A stretch of 64,000 nucleotides of DNA, from positions 283,405-347,404 of the forward strand of contig NZ_FQYN01000006.1 of NCBI RefSeq assembly GCF_900141805.1. Direction: 5' to 3'. The translations under genes were made by a program, and so were the position numbers. The notes under the pieces are model-generated. The model was not told the origin of the DNA. It saw nothing but the letters and a program-made list of their open reading frames with translations, and did no database searches. This DNA is from Hymenobacter daecheongensis DSM 21074. GTDB lineage: Bacteria > Bacteroidota > Bacteroidia > Cytophagales > Hymenobacteraceae. Positions 11,714 to 20,428 of the stretch are shown one piece after another; position 1 is the first letter of the stretch, and the number at the start of each line of letters is the position of its first letter.

Positions 11714-11721
11714 CAAAGGTA
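11714..11721 (-). promoter_or_regulatory. candidate -7 promoter element of gcvP
   Basis: On the minus strand the sequence reads TACCTTTG, an exact TAnnTTTG match, about 57 bases before the gcvP ATG. No glycine riboswitch-like structure is evident in the short leader. Confidence 0.45.
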
Positions 11722-11851
11722 AGCCGAAAAGGCTTCATCCTTAAGCCTGTGAGCAGGCAAATGTTTGGGCAGAACCCCGCGCCAGATTCGCTGCCCAAAA
11801 TATTTCCCCAGATTTGGGGCCTCATTCTCATCCCTCCGAATTCCCACCCTC

Positions 11852-13063
11852 ATGCGTCCTATTACTCTCGGTATCATTCGCGAAGGCAAAACCCCGCCCG
11901 ACAAGCGCGTGCCGCTCACGCCCAAAAAGTGCGTGGAGGCCCAGACTACGTTTCCCAACGTGACGGTAGTAGTGCAGGAAAGCCCTATCCGCAGCTACTC
12001 CGACCAGGAATACCGCGACCTGGGCATTGCCGTGCAGGCCGATATGACCGCCTGCGACATCCTAATGGGCGTGAAGGAAGTGCCCGTCAGCCAGCTCATT
12101 CCGAACAAAACGTACCTGTTTTTCTCGCACACCGTCAAAAAGCAGCCCGCCAACCGCGAGCTGCTGCGGGCCGTGCTGCAGAAGAATATCACGCTCATCG
12201 ACTACGAGATGCTGACCAATGCCGAGGGTGAGCGAATCGTGGCTTTTGGGCGCTACGCGGGCATTGTGGGAGCGTATAATGGCCTGCTGGCCTATGGCCG
12301 GAAGCACAACCTGTACCAACTGAAGCCCGCCTACCAGTGCGTGGATATGGACGATATGCAGGAAGAATTCTTCAAGGTGCGAGCCCTGCCGCCCATCAAG
12401 ATTGCCGTCACGGGCTCGGGCCGGGTGGCGCAGGGCGCACTGGAGGTCCTCGACCGGATGGGTATCCGCAAGGTGAGCGTCTACGACTTTCTCTACCTCG
12501 ATTTCACGGAGCCCGTGTATGCCCAGCTGCGCAGCTCCGACTACAACGCCCGCCAGGATGGCCGGGTGTGGGATACGCCGGATTTTCACCGCCACCCCGA
12601 GCTGTATACGTCCACGTTTGGCAAGTATCTGCCCGTCACCGATCTGCTGATTGCCTGCGCCTACTGGCACCCCGCCGCGCCACTCCTGTTCACCGAGGCC
12701 GATACGCGCCAGCCCGGTTTCCGCATCAATACCATTGCCGACGTGACCTGCGACGTGAACGGCTCCATCCCGACCACCAAGCGCAGCAGTACCATCCAAG
12801 ACCCGCTTTTCGACTACAACCCGCAGACCGGCGAGCTGGAGCCGGCCTGCTCGCGCCCCGCCAACATCACCATCATGGCCGTGGATAATCTGCCCTGCGA
12901 GCTGCCCCGCAACGCCAGCCGTGACTTCGGCCGCCAGCTCCTCGATAACGTGTTTCCGCACCTGCTGCGCGACGATGCCGACGAGGTAGTGGAGCGGGCC
13001 ACCATCACGCGCAACGGCCAGCTCACCGAGCGCTACCAGTACCTGAGCGACTACGTGGCTTGA
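11852..13063 (+). CDS. saccharopine dehydrogenase (lysine-forming)-like NAD(P) oxidoreductase
   Basis: A 403-residue protein of the alanine dehydrogenase/pyridine nucleotide transhydrogenase-like family. ATG 11852 gives the typical start (LGIIREGKTPPDKRVPLTP), while the earlier in-frame start adds an atypical extension. The N-terminal catalytic domain carries the RVPLTP motif; a Rossmann motif follows (KIAVTGSGRVAQGALEVLDR). The pattern fits LYS1-type NAD-dependent, lysine-forming saccharopine dehydrogenases that Bacteroidota often annotate as alanine dehydrogenase-like. Substrate is therefore uncertain. It is divergent from gcvP and stands alone. Confidence 0.75.
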   Translation: MRPITLGIIREGKTPPDKRVPLTPKKCVEAQTTFPNVTVVVQESPIRSYSDQEYRDLGIAVQADMTACDILMGVKEVPVSQLIPNKTYLFFSHTVKKQPANRELLRAVLQKNITLIDYEMLTNAEGERIVAFGRYAGIVGAYNGLLAYGRKHNLYQLKPAYQCVDMDDMQEEFFKVRALPPIKIAVTGSGRVAQGALEVLDRMGIRKVSVYDFLYLDFTEPVYAQLRSSDYNARQDGRVWDTPDFHRHPELYTSTFGKYLPVTDLLIACAYWHPAAPLLFTEADTRQPGFRINTIADVTCDVNGSIPTTKRSSTIQDPLFDYNPQTGELEPACSRPANITIMAVDNLPCELPRNASRDFGRQLLDNVFPHLLRDDADEVVERATITRNGQLTERYQYLSDYVA

Positions 13064-13082
13064 GGGGTTAGTTGTTAGTTGT

Positions 13083-13138
13083 CAGTTGTTAGTTTTTGGT
13101 CGTCAGTTCATCCGATGACGACCAAAAACTAACAACTG
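13083..13138. repeat. 23-bp perfect inverted repeat between convergent genes
   Basis: Arms 13083-13105 and 13116-13138 are perfect reverse complements with a 10-base loop. The repeat lies between the oxidoreductase stop at 13063 and the DUF1206 stop at 13141. The GTTAGTTGTTAGTTGTCAG run on its left is a simple repeat. It may act as a terminator hairpin, although there is no T-run directly after the stem. Confidence 0.85.
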
Positions 13139-13140
13139 AA

Positions 13141-13974
13141 TCACACGCCATGCAGCACCGGATACCGGGCCTGCACGAGCATATACAGGCCATACGCCAC
13201 CAAGCCCACCGCCACAATGCCCAGCACAGCCGGGCCCATAGCATTGAGCAAATCAAAGGCTCCTTCGGTGTCGTCGATCTGGCGGGCGTTGCTGAAGCGG
13301 GCGGCCTGCACGAAGAAATAGCCGATAATAGCCAGTACGATGCCCTGGGCCGTGTAGCCGACCTGCCCGGTGCGGAAAACCACCTGCTGCTGCTGCGTAC
13401 TCAGGCTGCTGGCATTTACGTGCTTGGCAAAGTCGCCAGAGTAGGCGTGCCAGATCTGGTAGAGCCCCGCTCCGATAATGCCCAGGCCAATAGCTGCCAC
13501 CAGCCATTGCCCGAAGGGCTGCGCCAGCAGCGTAGCCACCGCCGACTGTTTGGCATCGCCACCGCTGCCGCTGCTCACGGCGCTGTTTTGCCACGCCGCT
13601 TTGCCGGCATAAAAAGCCAGGGCCACATACACCAGCCCGCTGCCGGCGTAGCCCAGGCGCCGGGCCAATCCTTTGGCCCCGGAGCCTTTATTTTCGGTGT
13701 CGCGCAAGGCCTGCGTGAAGCGCCAGACGATGTAACCAACCAGGCCAAAGGCCACCAGCCCGAGCAGAAACCTGCCCATGGGCAGCCCCTGAATGGTTTG
13801 CATAGCTTGCTGCTTATCGGCTGTCTGGCCGCCTTGCATCCCCGTGGCGGCCAGAAAGGCCAGCACGCCCATGGTCAGATAAACGGTGCCCTTGGCGGCG
13901 AAGCCAAAGCGGGCGAGCAGCCGCAACCCCCGCGACGGCGCGGCGTGGGGCAAAACGGAGGAGAGGGAAGCCAT
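13141..13974 (-). CDS. DUF1206 membrane protein
   Basis: A 277-residue integral membrane protein. Three repeats of paired hydrophobic helices, about six membrane segments, are visible, each beginning with a similar GxxxKGxVY- or GYxxxGxVY-like motif (FGFAAKGTVYLTMGV, LGYAGSGLVYVAL, VGYTAQGIVLAII), as expected for DUF1206. Function of the family is unknown. No operon partner is apparent. Confidence 0.85.
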   Translation of the reverse strand: MASLSSVLPHAAPSRGLRLLARFGFAAKGTVYLTMGVLAFLAATGMQGGQTADKQQAMQTIQGLPMGRFLLGLVAFGLVGYIVWRFTQALRDTENKGSGAKGLARRLGYAGSGLVYVALAFYAGKAAWQNSAVSSGSGGDAKQSAVATLLAQPFGQWLVAAIGLGIIGAGLYQIWHAYSGDFAKHVNASSLSTQQQQVVFRTGQVGYTAQGIVLAIIGYFFVQAARFSNARQIDDTEGAFDLLNAMGPAVLGIVAVGLVAYGLYMLVQARYPVLHGV

Positions 13975-14058
13975 ACGTATCTACTTTAAAAAAGCGAAGA
14001 GTAGTACGATACGGCAGCCGGCCGGAATAGGTGCGGCAGAAAGACCGGCCCAGGCCCG

Positions 14059-14643
14059 CTACACCGGCCAGGCCAGCGAAAAGTCGTGGCGGCCGAAGAT
14101 GCCGCCGGGGCGGTAAATTTCGGCGCCGCGGTCCAGCAAGAGCTTATTTTCCGGAATATTCAGCGTGCAAATGGGCTTTCCCTGCGCGGGCTTGCTTTGC
14201 AGCAGCCGGTCCAGGTTGCCGCCGGGAGCCATGTAGGGGATAAAGAAATGGTCGGCCAGCTCGGCAATCAACAGGTTGCGGATATCGGCGGTATCCTGGG
14301 AGGTGGTCGTCACATCGGGCTCAAACGGCGTGACGAACAGCAGGCGGCCGGCCTTGATTTCGGGGCCGTACTCGGAGCGCACGTTGGGCTGAATGCCGCG
14401 GGCCAGCACGTACACAATTGGCTGCTCGGGCCCTTGCAGCAGGTAGCGGAAGATGCTCTGCTCCATTAGTGAGTGAAACCCCGACACCACGCAATGCCCA
14501 TTAGCCCGCTGATCCAGCGCCCAAAGGTTAGTATCGTGCTCAATGCGTGCGGGGTACTCGCGCGAGCAGAAAAAAGCGGTTTTGGGCAGCTTCAGCAGCG
14601 CTTTATCGCCTAGCAATCGTAATTCTTCGGGGGCAATGACCAT
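14059..14643 (-). CDS. stand-alone DprA-like SLOG-domain protein
   Basis: A 194-residue protein with a Rossmann-like SLOG fold similar to the core of DprA/Smf. The motif VVSGFHSLMEQSIFRYLLQG followed by a strand and an Arg-Gly (VLARGI) matches the nucleotide-binding region, and a later FFIPYMAPGGNLDRLL loop fits the same fold. It lacks the HTH and SAM domains of a true DprA. SLOG proteins bind nucleotides or single-stranded DNA; its exact role is unknown. The gene stands downstream of csbD on the same strand but is separated by a terminator. Confidence 0.65.
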   Translation of the reverse strand: MVIAPEELRLLGDKALLKLPKTAFFCSREYPARIEHDTNLWALDQRANGHCVVSGFHSLMEQSIFRYLLQGPEQPIVYVLARGIQPNVRSEYGPEIKAGRLLFVTPFEPDVTTTSQDTADIRNLLIAELADHFFIPYMAPGGNLDRLLQSKPAQGKPICTLNIPENKLLLDRGAEIYRPGGIFGRHDFSLAWPV

Positions 14644-14701
14644 ACAATAAGCTCCAGGGAGTGGAGGTGCTCAGAATAAGCCGGAGCCGGCTGCCTTTAG
14701 C

Positions 14702-14743
14702 AAAAGCCCCGCATCCGGCTCCCTGAGGAAGCGGTGCGGGGCT
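14702..14743 (-). terminator. terminator downstream of the CsbD-like gene
   Basis: Stem 14705-14713 with 14735-14743 (AGCCCCGCA/TGCGGGGCT), followed on the minus strand by TTTT. The loop is long (21 bases) but partly self-complementary. Confidence 0.65.
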
Positions 14744-14765
14744 ATGCCAGTGCGGGCAGTAGCGC

Positions 14766-14984
14766 CTAAAAATTGCGGTGAAACCAGTCTTTGATTTCAT
14801 CCACCGTCTGACCGGTTTTGTGCTGCAGTCTGCCGAACCACTCGTCCTGCTTGCCTTCGGCGTAGTCCAGGTCGTCGTCGGTGAGGTGGCCCCACTGCTG
14901 CTTGGCTTTGCCTTTCAGTTCGTTCCAGTTGCCGCGGGCTCGTAGCTCCGTCTGGTCGTCGATGTTATTGTTGTTAGCGTCCAT
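14766..14984 (-). CDS. CsbD-family stress protein
   Basis: A 72-residue hydrophilic protein. The family signature is clear: RGNWNELKGKAKQQWGHLTDDDL followed by a Gly-Lys-Gln segment (EGKQDEWFGRLQ) and a C-terminal GQTVDEIKDW. CsbD-like proteins are induced by general stress in other bacteria; the biochemical function is unknown. Confidence 0.9.
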   Translation of the reverse strand: MDANNNNIDDQTELRARGNWNELKGKAKQQWGHLTDDDLDYAEGKQDEWFGRLQHKTGQTVDEIKDWFHRNF

Positions 14985-15124
14985 GAGTGAGTGGGTTTTG
15001 GTGTGGGAATGGTATCTGGTGTTCGATACGCAAGCCCGCCAGTAGAGTTAAGCGCAGGTCCTAATTATCTAGTTGATTATCATTTAAATATAATTAGAAA
15101 TAATAGTATTTCCTATTGCTACTG

Positions 15125-15727
15125 CTAATGGGCACCAAAAACCGATATAACTATGATGGCAACAATAGCCACTGAAGTGCCCACGCCAGCCCCAAATCCG
15201 GCGGCGGCTTTGCCCAGCTTCTGGCGCTGCGCCTGCCGCTGGTAGCCGCGCACGTAGTCCTGGTTCCGGAGCAGCTTATCATCGGATACCATCAGGTTGT
15301 GTACCGGCGGCCGCGAAGCCGCAATGGCGGCCCCGGTAGCCACGCCACCCAGCCAGCCCACGGAGGTAGTGACCACCGTAGCTCCGAAAGTGCCCCAAAA
15401 GGCTCCCGGCGACTTAAAATACTGGCGGGCATCCAGTTCGCCCTGCCGGCGGGCCTGCTCGGGCGTGAGGGCCGGGGCCGCCGCGGCGTAGGTGGCGGTG
15501 TATATCATTTCCTTCGTGCCGTTGGCATACCGGATCATAAATACATCGGTCACGGGCAGATAGAGCGTGTCGGCGGGCGCGGCGGGCAGCGCGTAGGATA
15601 TTTTCTCGGGCTGAATGGTGAGCACCTTCGCCGGAATCTCTTCCCCGTTGGTGCGCAGAATGGTGTCCTGGGCTTGGGCGGTAGCAGCAAGCCCGCAGAA
15701 AAGCAGCAACAAGTAGAGACAACGCAT
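15125..15727 (-). CDS. secreted or membrane protein of unknown function, paralogue of the next gene
   Basis: A 200-residue protein with a signal peptide (MRCLYLLLLFCGLAATAQAQ). The first 60 mature residues (TNGEEIPAKVLTIQPEKISY ... DVFMIRYANGTKE) match the same region of the neighbouring gene at 15770-16507. The C-terminal half has two Gly/Ala-rich hydrophobic stretches (about residues 105-135 and 175-198) that could be membrane segments. The two genes lie on the same strand, 42 bases apart, and likely arose by duplication of the N-terminal module. Confidence 0.6.
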   Translation of the reverse strand: MRCLYLLLLFCGLAATAQAQDTILRTNGEEIPAKVLTIQPEKISYALPAAPADTLYLPVTDVFMIRYANGTKEMIYTATYAAAAPALTPEQARRQGELDARQYFKSPGAFWGTFGATVVTTSVGWLGGVATGAAIAASRPPVHNLMVSDDKLLRNQDYVRGYQRQAQRQKLGKAAAGFGAGVGTSVAIVAIIVISVFGAH

Positions 15728-15769
15728 TGTACTCAGAAAATCAGGCAGTGAAACGATGATGGCAACCGG

Positions 15770-16507
15770 CTAGTAGCGCCGCGAGTTGAAGCCGAAAAGC
15801 AGGCTGAAGCGCAGGCCGCCATTGCCCGGCACCACCGCCAGATTCACCGGAAAGTTGATGCCGTGTGAGCGGTAAGTAGTGCCCACGGCCAGCGCGATGC
15901 TGGCGCTGAGCGGGGTCAGATTCGGCCCCACGCCGAACTCGAAGCCCTTGGGGCCGCGAATGCCCACCAGCGCATTCAGGCTGGGCACAAACTTGTTCTG
16001 CTCCAGCCCGCCAATGAGCGGCACCACTTCAAACAGGCCCGAGGTGCCATTGGGCAGGCGGAAAATCCGCGTTTCAAACTGCCAGCCAAACTGCGTCAGG
16101 AAGGGCTTGATATTGTATTCACTCGCTTTTTCCGCCACGCCGGCCGTCAGCACCGTGAAACCGATGCGTGGGCCGCCCAAGTGCACTTCATTATAGACCG
16201 GTTCTTCATCGCCGGGCACCACGGGGCCGGGCGGTAGGGCGGGCGCGGTGGCCGGTAAGCCCGGGGCGGGTGCCACGCCCATTACTTCCTTGGTGCCATT
16301 GGCGTAGCGAATCATAAACACGTCTGACCGGCGCACGCTGATCAGAGGGCCATCGGGGTTGTCCGTACGCTTGTAGCGCACCTCGGTGGGCGTTATTTCC
16401 AGCACTTTCACCGGCACCTCGTCCCCATTTTGTTTGGTGAGCAAGTCCTGCGCCTGGGCGGTCAGGGCCAACAGGCTGAAAAAAACGAAGAGTAGCAAGC
16501 GGTGCAT
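15770..16507 (-). CDS. secreted protein with shared N-terminal module and barrel-like C-terminus
   Basis: A 245-residue protein. ATG 16507 is preferred because it starts a standard signal peptide (MHRLLLFVFFSLLALTAQAQ). The N-terminal module (KQNGDEVPVKVLEITPTEVR ... DVFMIRYANGTKE) is shared with the downstream gene. After a Pro/Ala-rich linker the C-terminal half is a run of short strands (HLGGPRIGFTVLTAGVAE, GFEFGVGPNLTPLS) ending in LLFGFNSRRY, typical of outer-membrane beta-barrel proteins. No function can be named. Confidence 0.6.
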   Translation of the reverse strand: MHRLLLFVFFSLLALTAQAQDLLTKQNGDEVPVKVLEITPTEVRYKRTDNPDGPLISVRRSDVFMIRYANGTKEVMGVAPAPGLPATAPALPPGPVVPGDEEPVYNEVHLGGPRIGFTVLTAGVAEKASEYNIKPFLTQFGWQFETRIFRLPNGTSGLFEVVPLIGGLEQNKFVPSLNALVGIRGPKGFEFGVGPNLTPLSASIALAVGTTYRSHGINFPVNLAVVPGNGGLRFSLLFGFNSRRY

Positions 16508-16691
16508 GGCGAAAGAATAAGGGAGTGAGGATTTACAACCGAAAGATACACTTGCCCCGCGCCCCGCGCTCAACTAACTTCCGCCTTGTCTGGACTCGCT
16601 ATTCAGGTTAATTGTGCTTGTAATTAACTGTATGATAATATTTTATTGCGTTTGTCTTCGACTTCGCAGCATCTGACGGGCCGTCAAAGCA

Positions 16692-16722
16692 AAGGCCCCG
16701 CTCTGGCTGAGAGCGGGGCCTT
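16692..16722. terminator. terminator downstream of the Ala-rich lipoprotein gene
   Basis: A 12-bp perfect stem (16692-16703 with 16711-16722), 7-base loop. On the minus strand it follows the gene at 16756-17028. Confidence 0.8.
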
Positions 16723-16755
16723 GAAGGAAGTGAGCAGGCCACCTGGGCCGGCTGC

Positions 16756-17028
16756 TTACTTGGTTTCTTCAACCAGCTTGTCGGCGGGCTTTTCAACTAC
16801 CACAGCCGTGTCGCCCTTCTCGGGAGCCATATCGGCTTTCACTTCGTCGGCGGCAGCGTTGGTGGCGGCGGCGGCGTTGTCGGCGGCCTCGCCGGTGGCG
16901 TTAGCAGCATCCGTGGCAGCGCTTTCAGCGGTAGCTTCGGCGTTGTCCTGGGTTTTCTCCGAGCAAGAAGTGGTAGCGAACGTACCGAAAGCGGCCAGCA
17001 GGAGCAGAGATTTCAAAGAGGTCTTCAT
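16756..17028 (-). CDS. small Ala-rich lipoprotein
   Basis: A 90-residue predicted lipoprotein (signal ending FATTSC). The mature part is mostly Ala, Asp, Glu, Thr and Asn, with a repetitive pattern (EATAESAATDAANATGEAAD), likely disordered or helical. Such proteins are frequent in Hymenobacter and relatives; the role is unknown. Confidence 0.65.
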   Translation of the reverse strand: MKTSLKSLLLLAAFGTFATTSCSEKTQDNAEATAESAATDAANATGEAADNAAAATNAAADEVKADMAPEKGDTAVVVEKPADKLVEETK

Positions 17029-17173
17029 GGCTAAAGGCTAAGGTGTTAAATGGTTTTTGGTTTCGTTCATACCAGGCGGCACAGGAAAGTAACCCGGCCG
17101 CGCCGAAAAAGTGGCGAAGAACTTGCAGGCCGGCGCGTGCGTAGCCTGCCTACGTTCCTGCTTATTCCGCCCA

Positions 17174-17644
17174 ATGCTTTTTTACTTTCGCTTCCCGCTC
17201 GCTTTTGCCCTGCTGTCCCTGAGCACTGGCCTGAGTAGCTTCGCCCAAAGTCGCTCAAACAACGACGGTTTCCAGCGCCGCGACGGCATCATGTACCGTA
17301 TCCGCAACGGCGAAAAGCGCCCGATGGCCCACGACGTGCACCTGCCCAACGGCCGCACCATCACCCGCGACGGCTTCGTGGTGGAGGCCAGCGGGCAGCG
17401 CACCGAGCTACCCGAAGGCAAAGGCTGCACGCTGCTTGGCACGCCCACCAGCGTAGTCGTCGCGCCCGGCGGCCAGCTGGCGCTGGCCTCGCCGGCGGTG
17501 GCCCGCCCCAGTGCCGCCACGCCCGCAGTGATGCGCTACGAGGCCGGCGTACTGGAGCAGTTGTTCAGCCGGCGGGGGCGGGGCCACAAGGGTTGGGGCT
17601 ACTACAAAAAGCACGGCAAAGGCAAACACAAAAAAGACGATTGA
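17174..17644 (+). CDS. secreted protein with DUF6799-like module
   Basis: A 156-residue protein. ATG 17174 starts a signal peptide (FPLAFALLSLSTGLSSFAQ). The segment DGIMYRIRNGEKRPMAHDV ... LPNGRTITRDGFVVEASGQR looks like a small repeated beta module that I associate with DUF6799; the name is from memory and uncertain. The C-terminus is strongly basic (GRGHKGWGYYKKHGKGKHKK). Function unknown. Confidence 0.55.
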   Translation: MLFYFRFPLAFALLSLSTGLSSFAQSRSNNDGFQRRDGIMYRIRNGEKRPMAHDVHLPNGRTITRDGFVVEASGQRTELPEGKGCTLLGTPTSVVVAPGGQLALASPAVARPSAATPAVMRYEAGVLEQLFSRRGRGHKGWGYYKKHGKGKHKKDD

Positions 17645-17699
17645 TGCGGCCTTGCTGGCGGCCTTATGTAAGCGTCATTAATACAGGATCTTATGCATG

Positions 17700-19709
17700 T
17701 TATTCTGTCGGCTCACCGCTTTTGTCGATATAAAATGTGCGGCCTTCCTGCACCACGCGGGCGCGGCCGTCGGCGAAGTCGCCGGCATCGGTGTAGCGGC
17801 CGAAGGGTTTGGTATCGGGGTTGGGCTCGTCGAGGTAGTCTTGGCTGATGAATGTGTAGGTGCCCTGCAGCTTCACTCGCGCCAGCCCGTCATGGAAAGA
17901 ATAAGCTTCCTGAAACAGTACGGGCGGCTTGGTTTCGGCCTCCGGCCCCACAATGTAGAACCAGCCCCGGCGGTCGAGCACGGCGGCGCGGCCTTCGGAA
18001 AAGTCCAGAGCGTTATAGTAGTAATGGCTGAATTCCTCGCCTTTCTCGTCCACGAACGTGTATAGGTCGCCGATGCGGGCGCGGGCAAAGCCGTCGGCAC
18101 ATGGGTTCAGAGCATCGTAGGCGGGAGCCAGCGTTTCCTCGCCTTTATCATTAATAAAGCCGAACGCGCCCTGCTTCTCCACTACGGCGCGGCCCTCCCG
18201 GAATTCGGCTACGGACGTATAGCGGGCCGGCACCAGCGTATCGCCATCGGCTTCCAAGAAGCCCCACCTGCCGTTCTGCTCAAACGCTTTGGGCGGCCCC
18301 GCCGTGGCCGCTCTAAAGGCCCAGATGGCCACTATCAGCCCCATCAACCCCCCGGCTACTATGCCCAAACGCGGCAGGCGCCGCCGCCATTTGCGCAGCA
18401 GGCGGGCGTAGGGCTGAGTGGCTTTGGCCGGCGCGGAAGCTGCCGGCGCGGCCGAGTGCCGGGCGGCGGCCGGAGCCGAAACAGGAGAAAATGCTGCTGC
18501 CGCAGTTGGTTCGGCTCCTAAGCCCGCCGCCACGGCTGGGTTAGCAGCCGGTTTCGGCGGAGCCGGGGCTGCAGGCTCTGCTGCAGCACTAGCGGCGGTG
18601 GCGGCCTGCATCTGCAGCATCAATTGGCTAAGCTGCTCGATCTTGGCATCCAGCTCCCGGTTACGAGCCTCCGATTCGGCGCGGGAAGCTTGCATGGCGG
18701 CCTCCAGAATGTCTTTTTCCCGGCTCTCGGCCGCAATGCGGGCCTGCAAGGCGGCGGCCTCGGGCGCTACAGCGGGTGCCGCCGCCAGCTTTTCGCGCAA
18801 CTGGACGAGGCTCCGTTCCCGCTCGGCCTCGCGGGCTTCCAGCGCCCGGAGCTGAGTGGCCACTTCGGCCTGCATGGTAGTGCGCAGCTGCTCCAGCTCC
18901 TGCTTTTCCTGCTGGCGGGCGGCCACTTCCTCGTAGCCATAGGGCGCCGTGTCGAGGTCATCAATGTCGTGGGCTCCTAGCCAGTGCCACAGCTGGGTAG
19001 CTTTCTGCTGCAAAAAGCCGCCACCTGCCGCCGGTGCCGGGCCCGCTGCGGCAGCAGCTGGCTCCAGCTCCGACTCCGGTTCAGGCTTTGGCTCCGGTAT
19101 CAGCAGTGTCTCCGGCACGGATGCGACTTTGCCTGCAGTCAACTCCTGGGCCAGCTGCGCAATATCGGCTTCGGTCAGGTCGATTTCGGGCGTGGCCAGC
19201 TGGGCGAGGCGGCGGGTGAATCGGGTGGGGTCGGCGAGAAGGTGGAAGCTGCTGGCGGCGGGCACGGCGGCCATGCGCTCCTCTACTTCACGCCCAAATA
19301 CCACCGGCTCACCAAAAAGCAGTAGGCCCGTGATGAAATTCAGATTGGCTTGCCCGGCTTCCAGATACTGCCGCAGGAAATGCGCCAGGGCCTCTTTTTG
19401 CTGGCTGAACTGCTGAAAAGGATTGTCGGCACCGGCGGCCCCGGTGAGCGGGGCACTATCGAGCTGCCAGGCGGCGTGGGCAAAGTCGCGGATGGCGAGG
19501 TGGCCGCCACGGGGCTCCAGCAGCAGCAGCGTGAGGCTGTGCGGGCGTATCACCACGGCATCTAGGCGGCCGCCATCGGGCAGCATTAGATTGCCTAGCA
19601 GCAGCGTGGCCGGGGCCTGCGGCTCGGCGGCCAGGGCCGCCCGCACGGCCTCAAACTGGACGTGGCGGGCCGCATCGGAGAAAGGAGCGGGTAAAAAAGC
19701 GTGAAGCAT
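17700..19709 (-). CDS. membrane-anchored WG-repeat protein with NERD-like N-terminus and coiled coil
   Basis: A 669-residue multidomain protein. Residues 1 to about 190 resemble a NERD-like nuclease-related fold (GRLDAVVIRPHSLTLLLLEP), though catalytic residues are not certain. A Pro/Glu-rich linker and a long charged coiled coil (about 260-380) follow, then a Pro/Ala linker, one membrane helix (about 455-475, GIVAGGLMGLIVAIWAF) and a C-terminal array of WG beta-hairpin repeats (NGRWGFLEADGDTLVPARY, QGAFGFINDKGEETLAPAYD). The repeats are likely on the opposite side of the membrane from the coiled coil. WG repeats are common in Bacteroidota; function here is unknown. Confidence 0.65.
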   Translation of the reverse strand: MLHAFLPAPFSDAARHVQFEAVRAALAAEPQAPATLLLGNLMLPDGGRLDAVVIRPHSLTLLLLEPRGGHLAIRDFAHAAWQLDSAPLTGAAGADNPFQQFSQQKEALAHFLRQYLEAGQANLNFITGLLLFGEPVVFGREVEERMAAVPAASSFHLLADPTRFTRRLAQLATPEIDLTEADIAQLAQELTAGKVASVPETLLIPEPKPEPESELEPAAAAAGPAPAAGGGFLQQKATQLWHWLGAHDIDDLDTAPYGYEEVAARQQEKQELEQLRTTMQAEVATQLRALEAREAERERSLVQLREKLAAAPAVAPEAAALQARIAAESREKDILEAAMQASRAESEARNRELDAKIEQLSQLMLQMQAATAASAAAEPAAPAPPKPAANPAVAAGLGAEPTAAAAFSPVSAPAAARHSAAPAASAPAKATQPYARLLRKWRRRLPRLGIVAGGLMGLIVAIWAFRAATAGPPKAFEQNGRWGFLEADGDTLVPARYTSVAEFREGRAVVEKQGAFGFINDKGEETLAPAYDALNPCADGFARARIGDLYTFVDEKGEEFSHYYYNALDFSEGRAAVLDRRGWFYIVGPEAETKPPVLFQEAYSFHDGLARVKLQGTYTFISQDYLDEPNPDTKPFGRYTDAGDFADGRARVVQEGRTFYIDKSGEPTE

Positions 19710-19847
19710 AAGCGAAGAAAGCGGACCACAATTTTCCGGCCAGGCGGGCCGGGGCGGTTTGTACGGACGGCATCCGCCGTTGGGCTAACTTTTCCGACCG
19801 CAAGGCAGTATAGCAGGTAGTTTCTTTCGCTTTTTTGGCTCATTACC

Positions 19848-20249
19848 ATGGATTCGACTACGCCTACGCCGCAAACTCCCGTTGTGCCCACCATCCCGCT
19901 GGATGTCACCGATCAGCAGAACTCGGCCCTGCTTGACGACACGCTCAAGCTGCTCAAAGACGGGATGCCGGAAAAAGCCGATGTCCGCGGCCTGACCGAA
20001 ATTGACCGTTGGGCCGAAGTGCTCCGCTCGTCGGAGCGGCCGGGGCTGGCCAAAATCATTCAGGAGCTGAATACGCTGAACGACCAGCTCAGCCACCCCG
20101 ACACCGCCGCCCACGACATTGCCGAAACCCTGGCCACGCTGGGGGCCGAAACCGGCAAGGTGGCCGAGGAAACCAGCGACAACTACGGCGCGCCTCTTAC
20201 CCAACTCAGCAAGCTGCTCATTAAGATGGGCAATGCGCTTTCCCGCTAA
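19848..20249 (+). CDS. small conserved-looking protein of unknown function
   Basis: A 133-residue acidic, mainly helical protein without signal peptide or membrane segment. The central part (RGLTEIDRWAEVLRSSERPG and LAKIIQELNTLNDQLS) suggests helical packing. It has a good start after an AT-rich stretch and a very strong terminator right behind it. No family is recognised. Confidence 0.6.
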   Translation: MDSTTPTPQTPVVPTIPLDVTDQQNSALLDDTLKLLKDGMPEKADVRGLTEIDRWAEVLRSSERPGLAKIIQELNTLNDQLSHPDTAAHDIAETLATLGAETGKVAEETSDNYGAPLTQLSKLLIKMGNALSR

Positions 20250-20263
20250 TAGGCAAAGCTTTA

Positions 20264-20316
20264 CCAGCTACGCAAAAGCCCCAACCAGCAACTGGTTGGG
20301 GCTTTTGCGTAGCTGG
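20264..20316. terminator. long perfect terminator hairpin
   Basis: A perfect 25-bp stem (20264-20288 with 20292-20316) and a 3-base loop, with an AAAAG/CTTTT tract inside the stem on both sides. It closes the gene at 19848-20249 on the plus strand. Confidence 0.9.
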
Positions 20317-20385
20317 CAGGGCCGGCGGCAGCTGCTATCGGCAGAAAACCCGGCCCACAGGAAGCGGAGGCACACGCGGGAGGCG

Positions 20386-20393
20386 TACTTTTG
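20386..20393 (+). promoter_or_regulatory. candidate -7 promoter element
   Basis: TACTTTTG (TAnnTTTG match) 35 bases before the ATG at 20429. Confidence 0.4.
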
Positions 20394-20428
20394 CGCCGTC
20401 ATTTTTCCGCCGCTTTTCGTGGTTCTTT

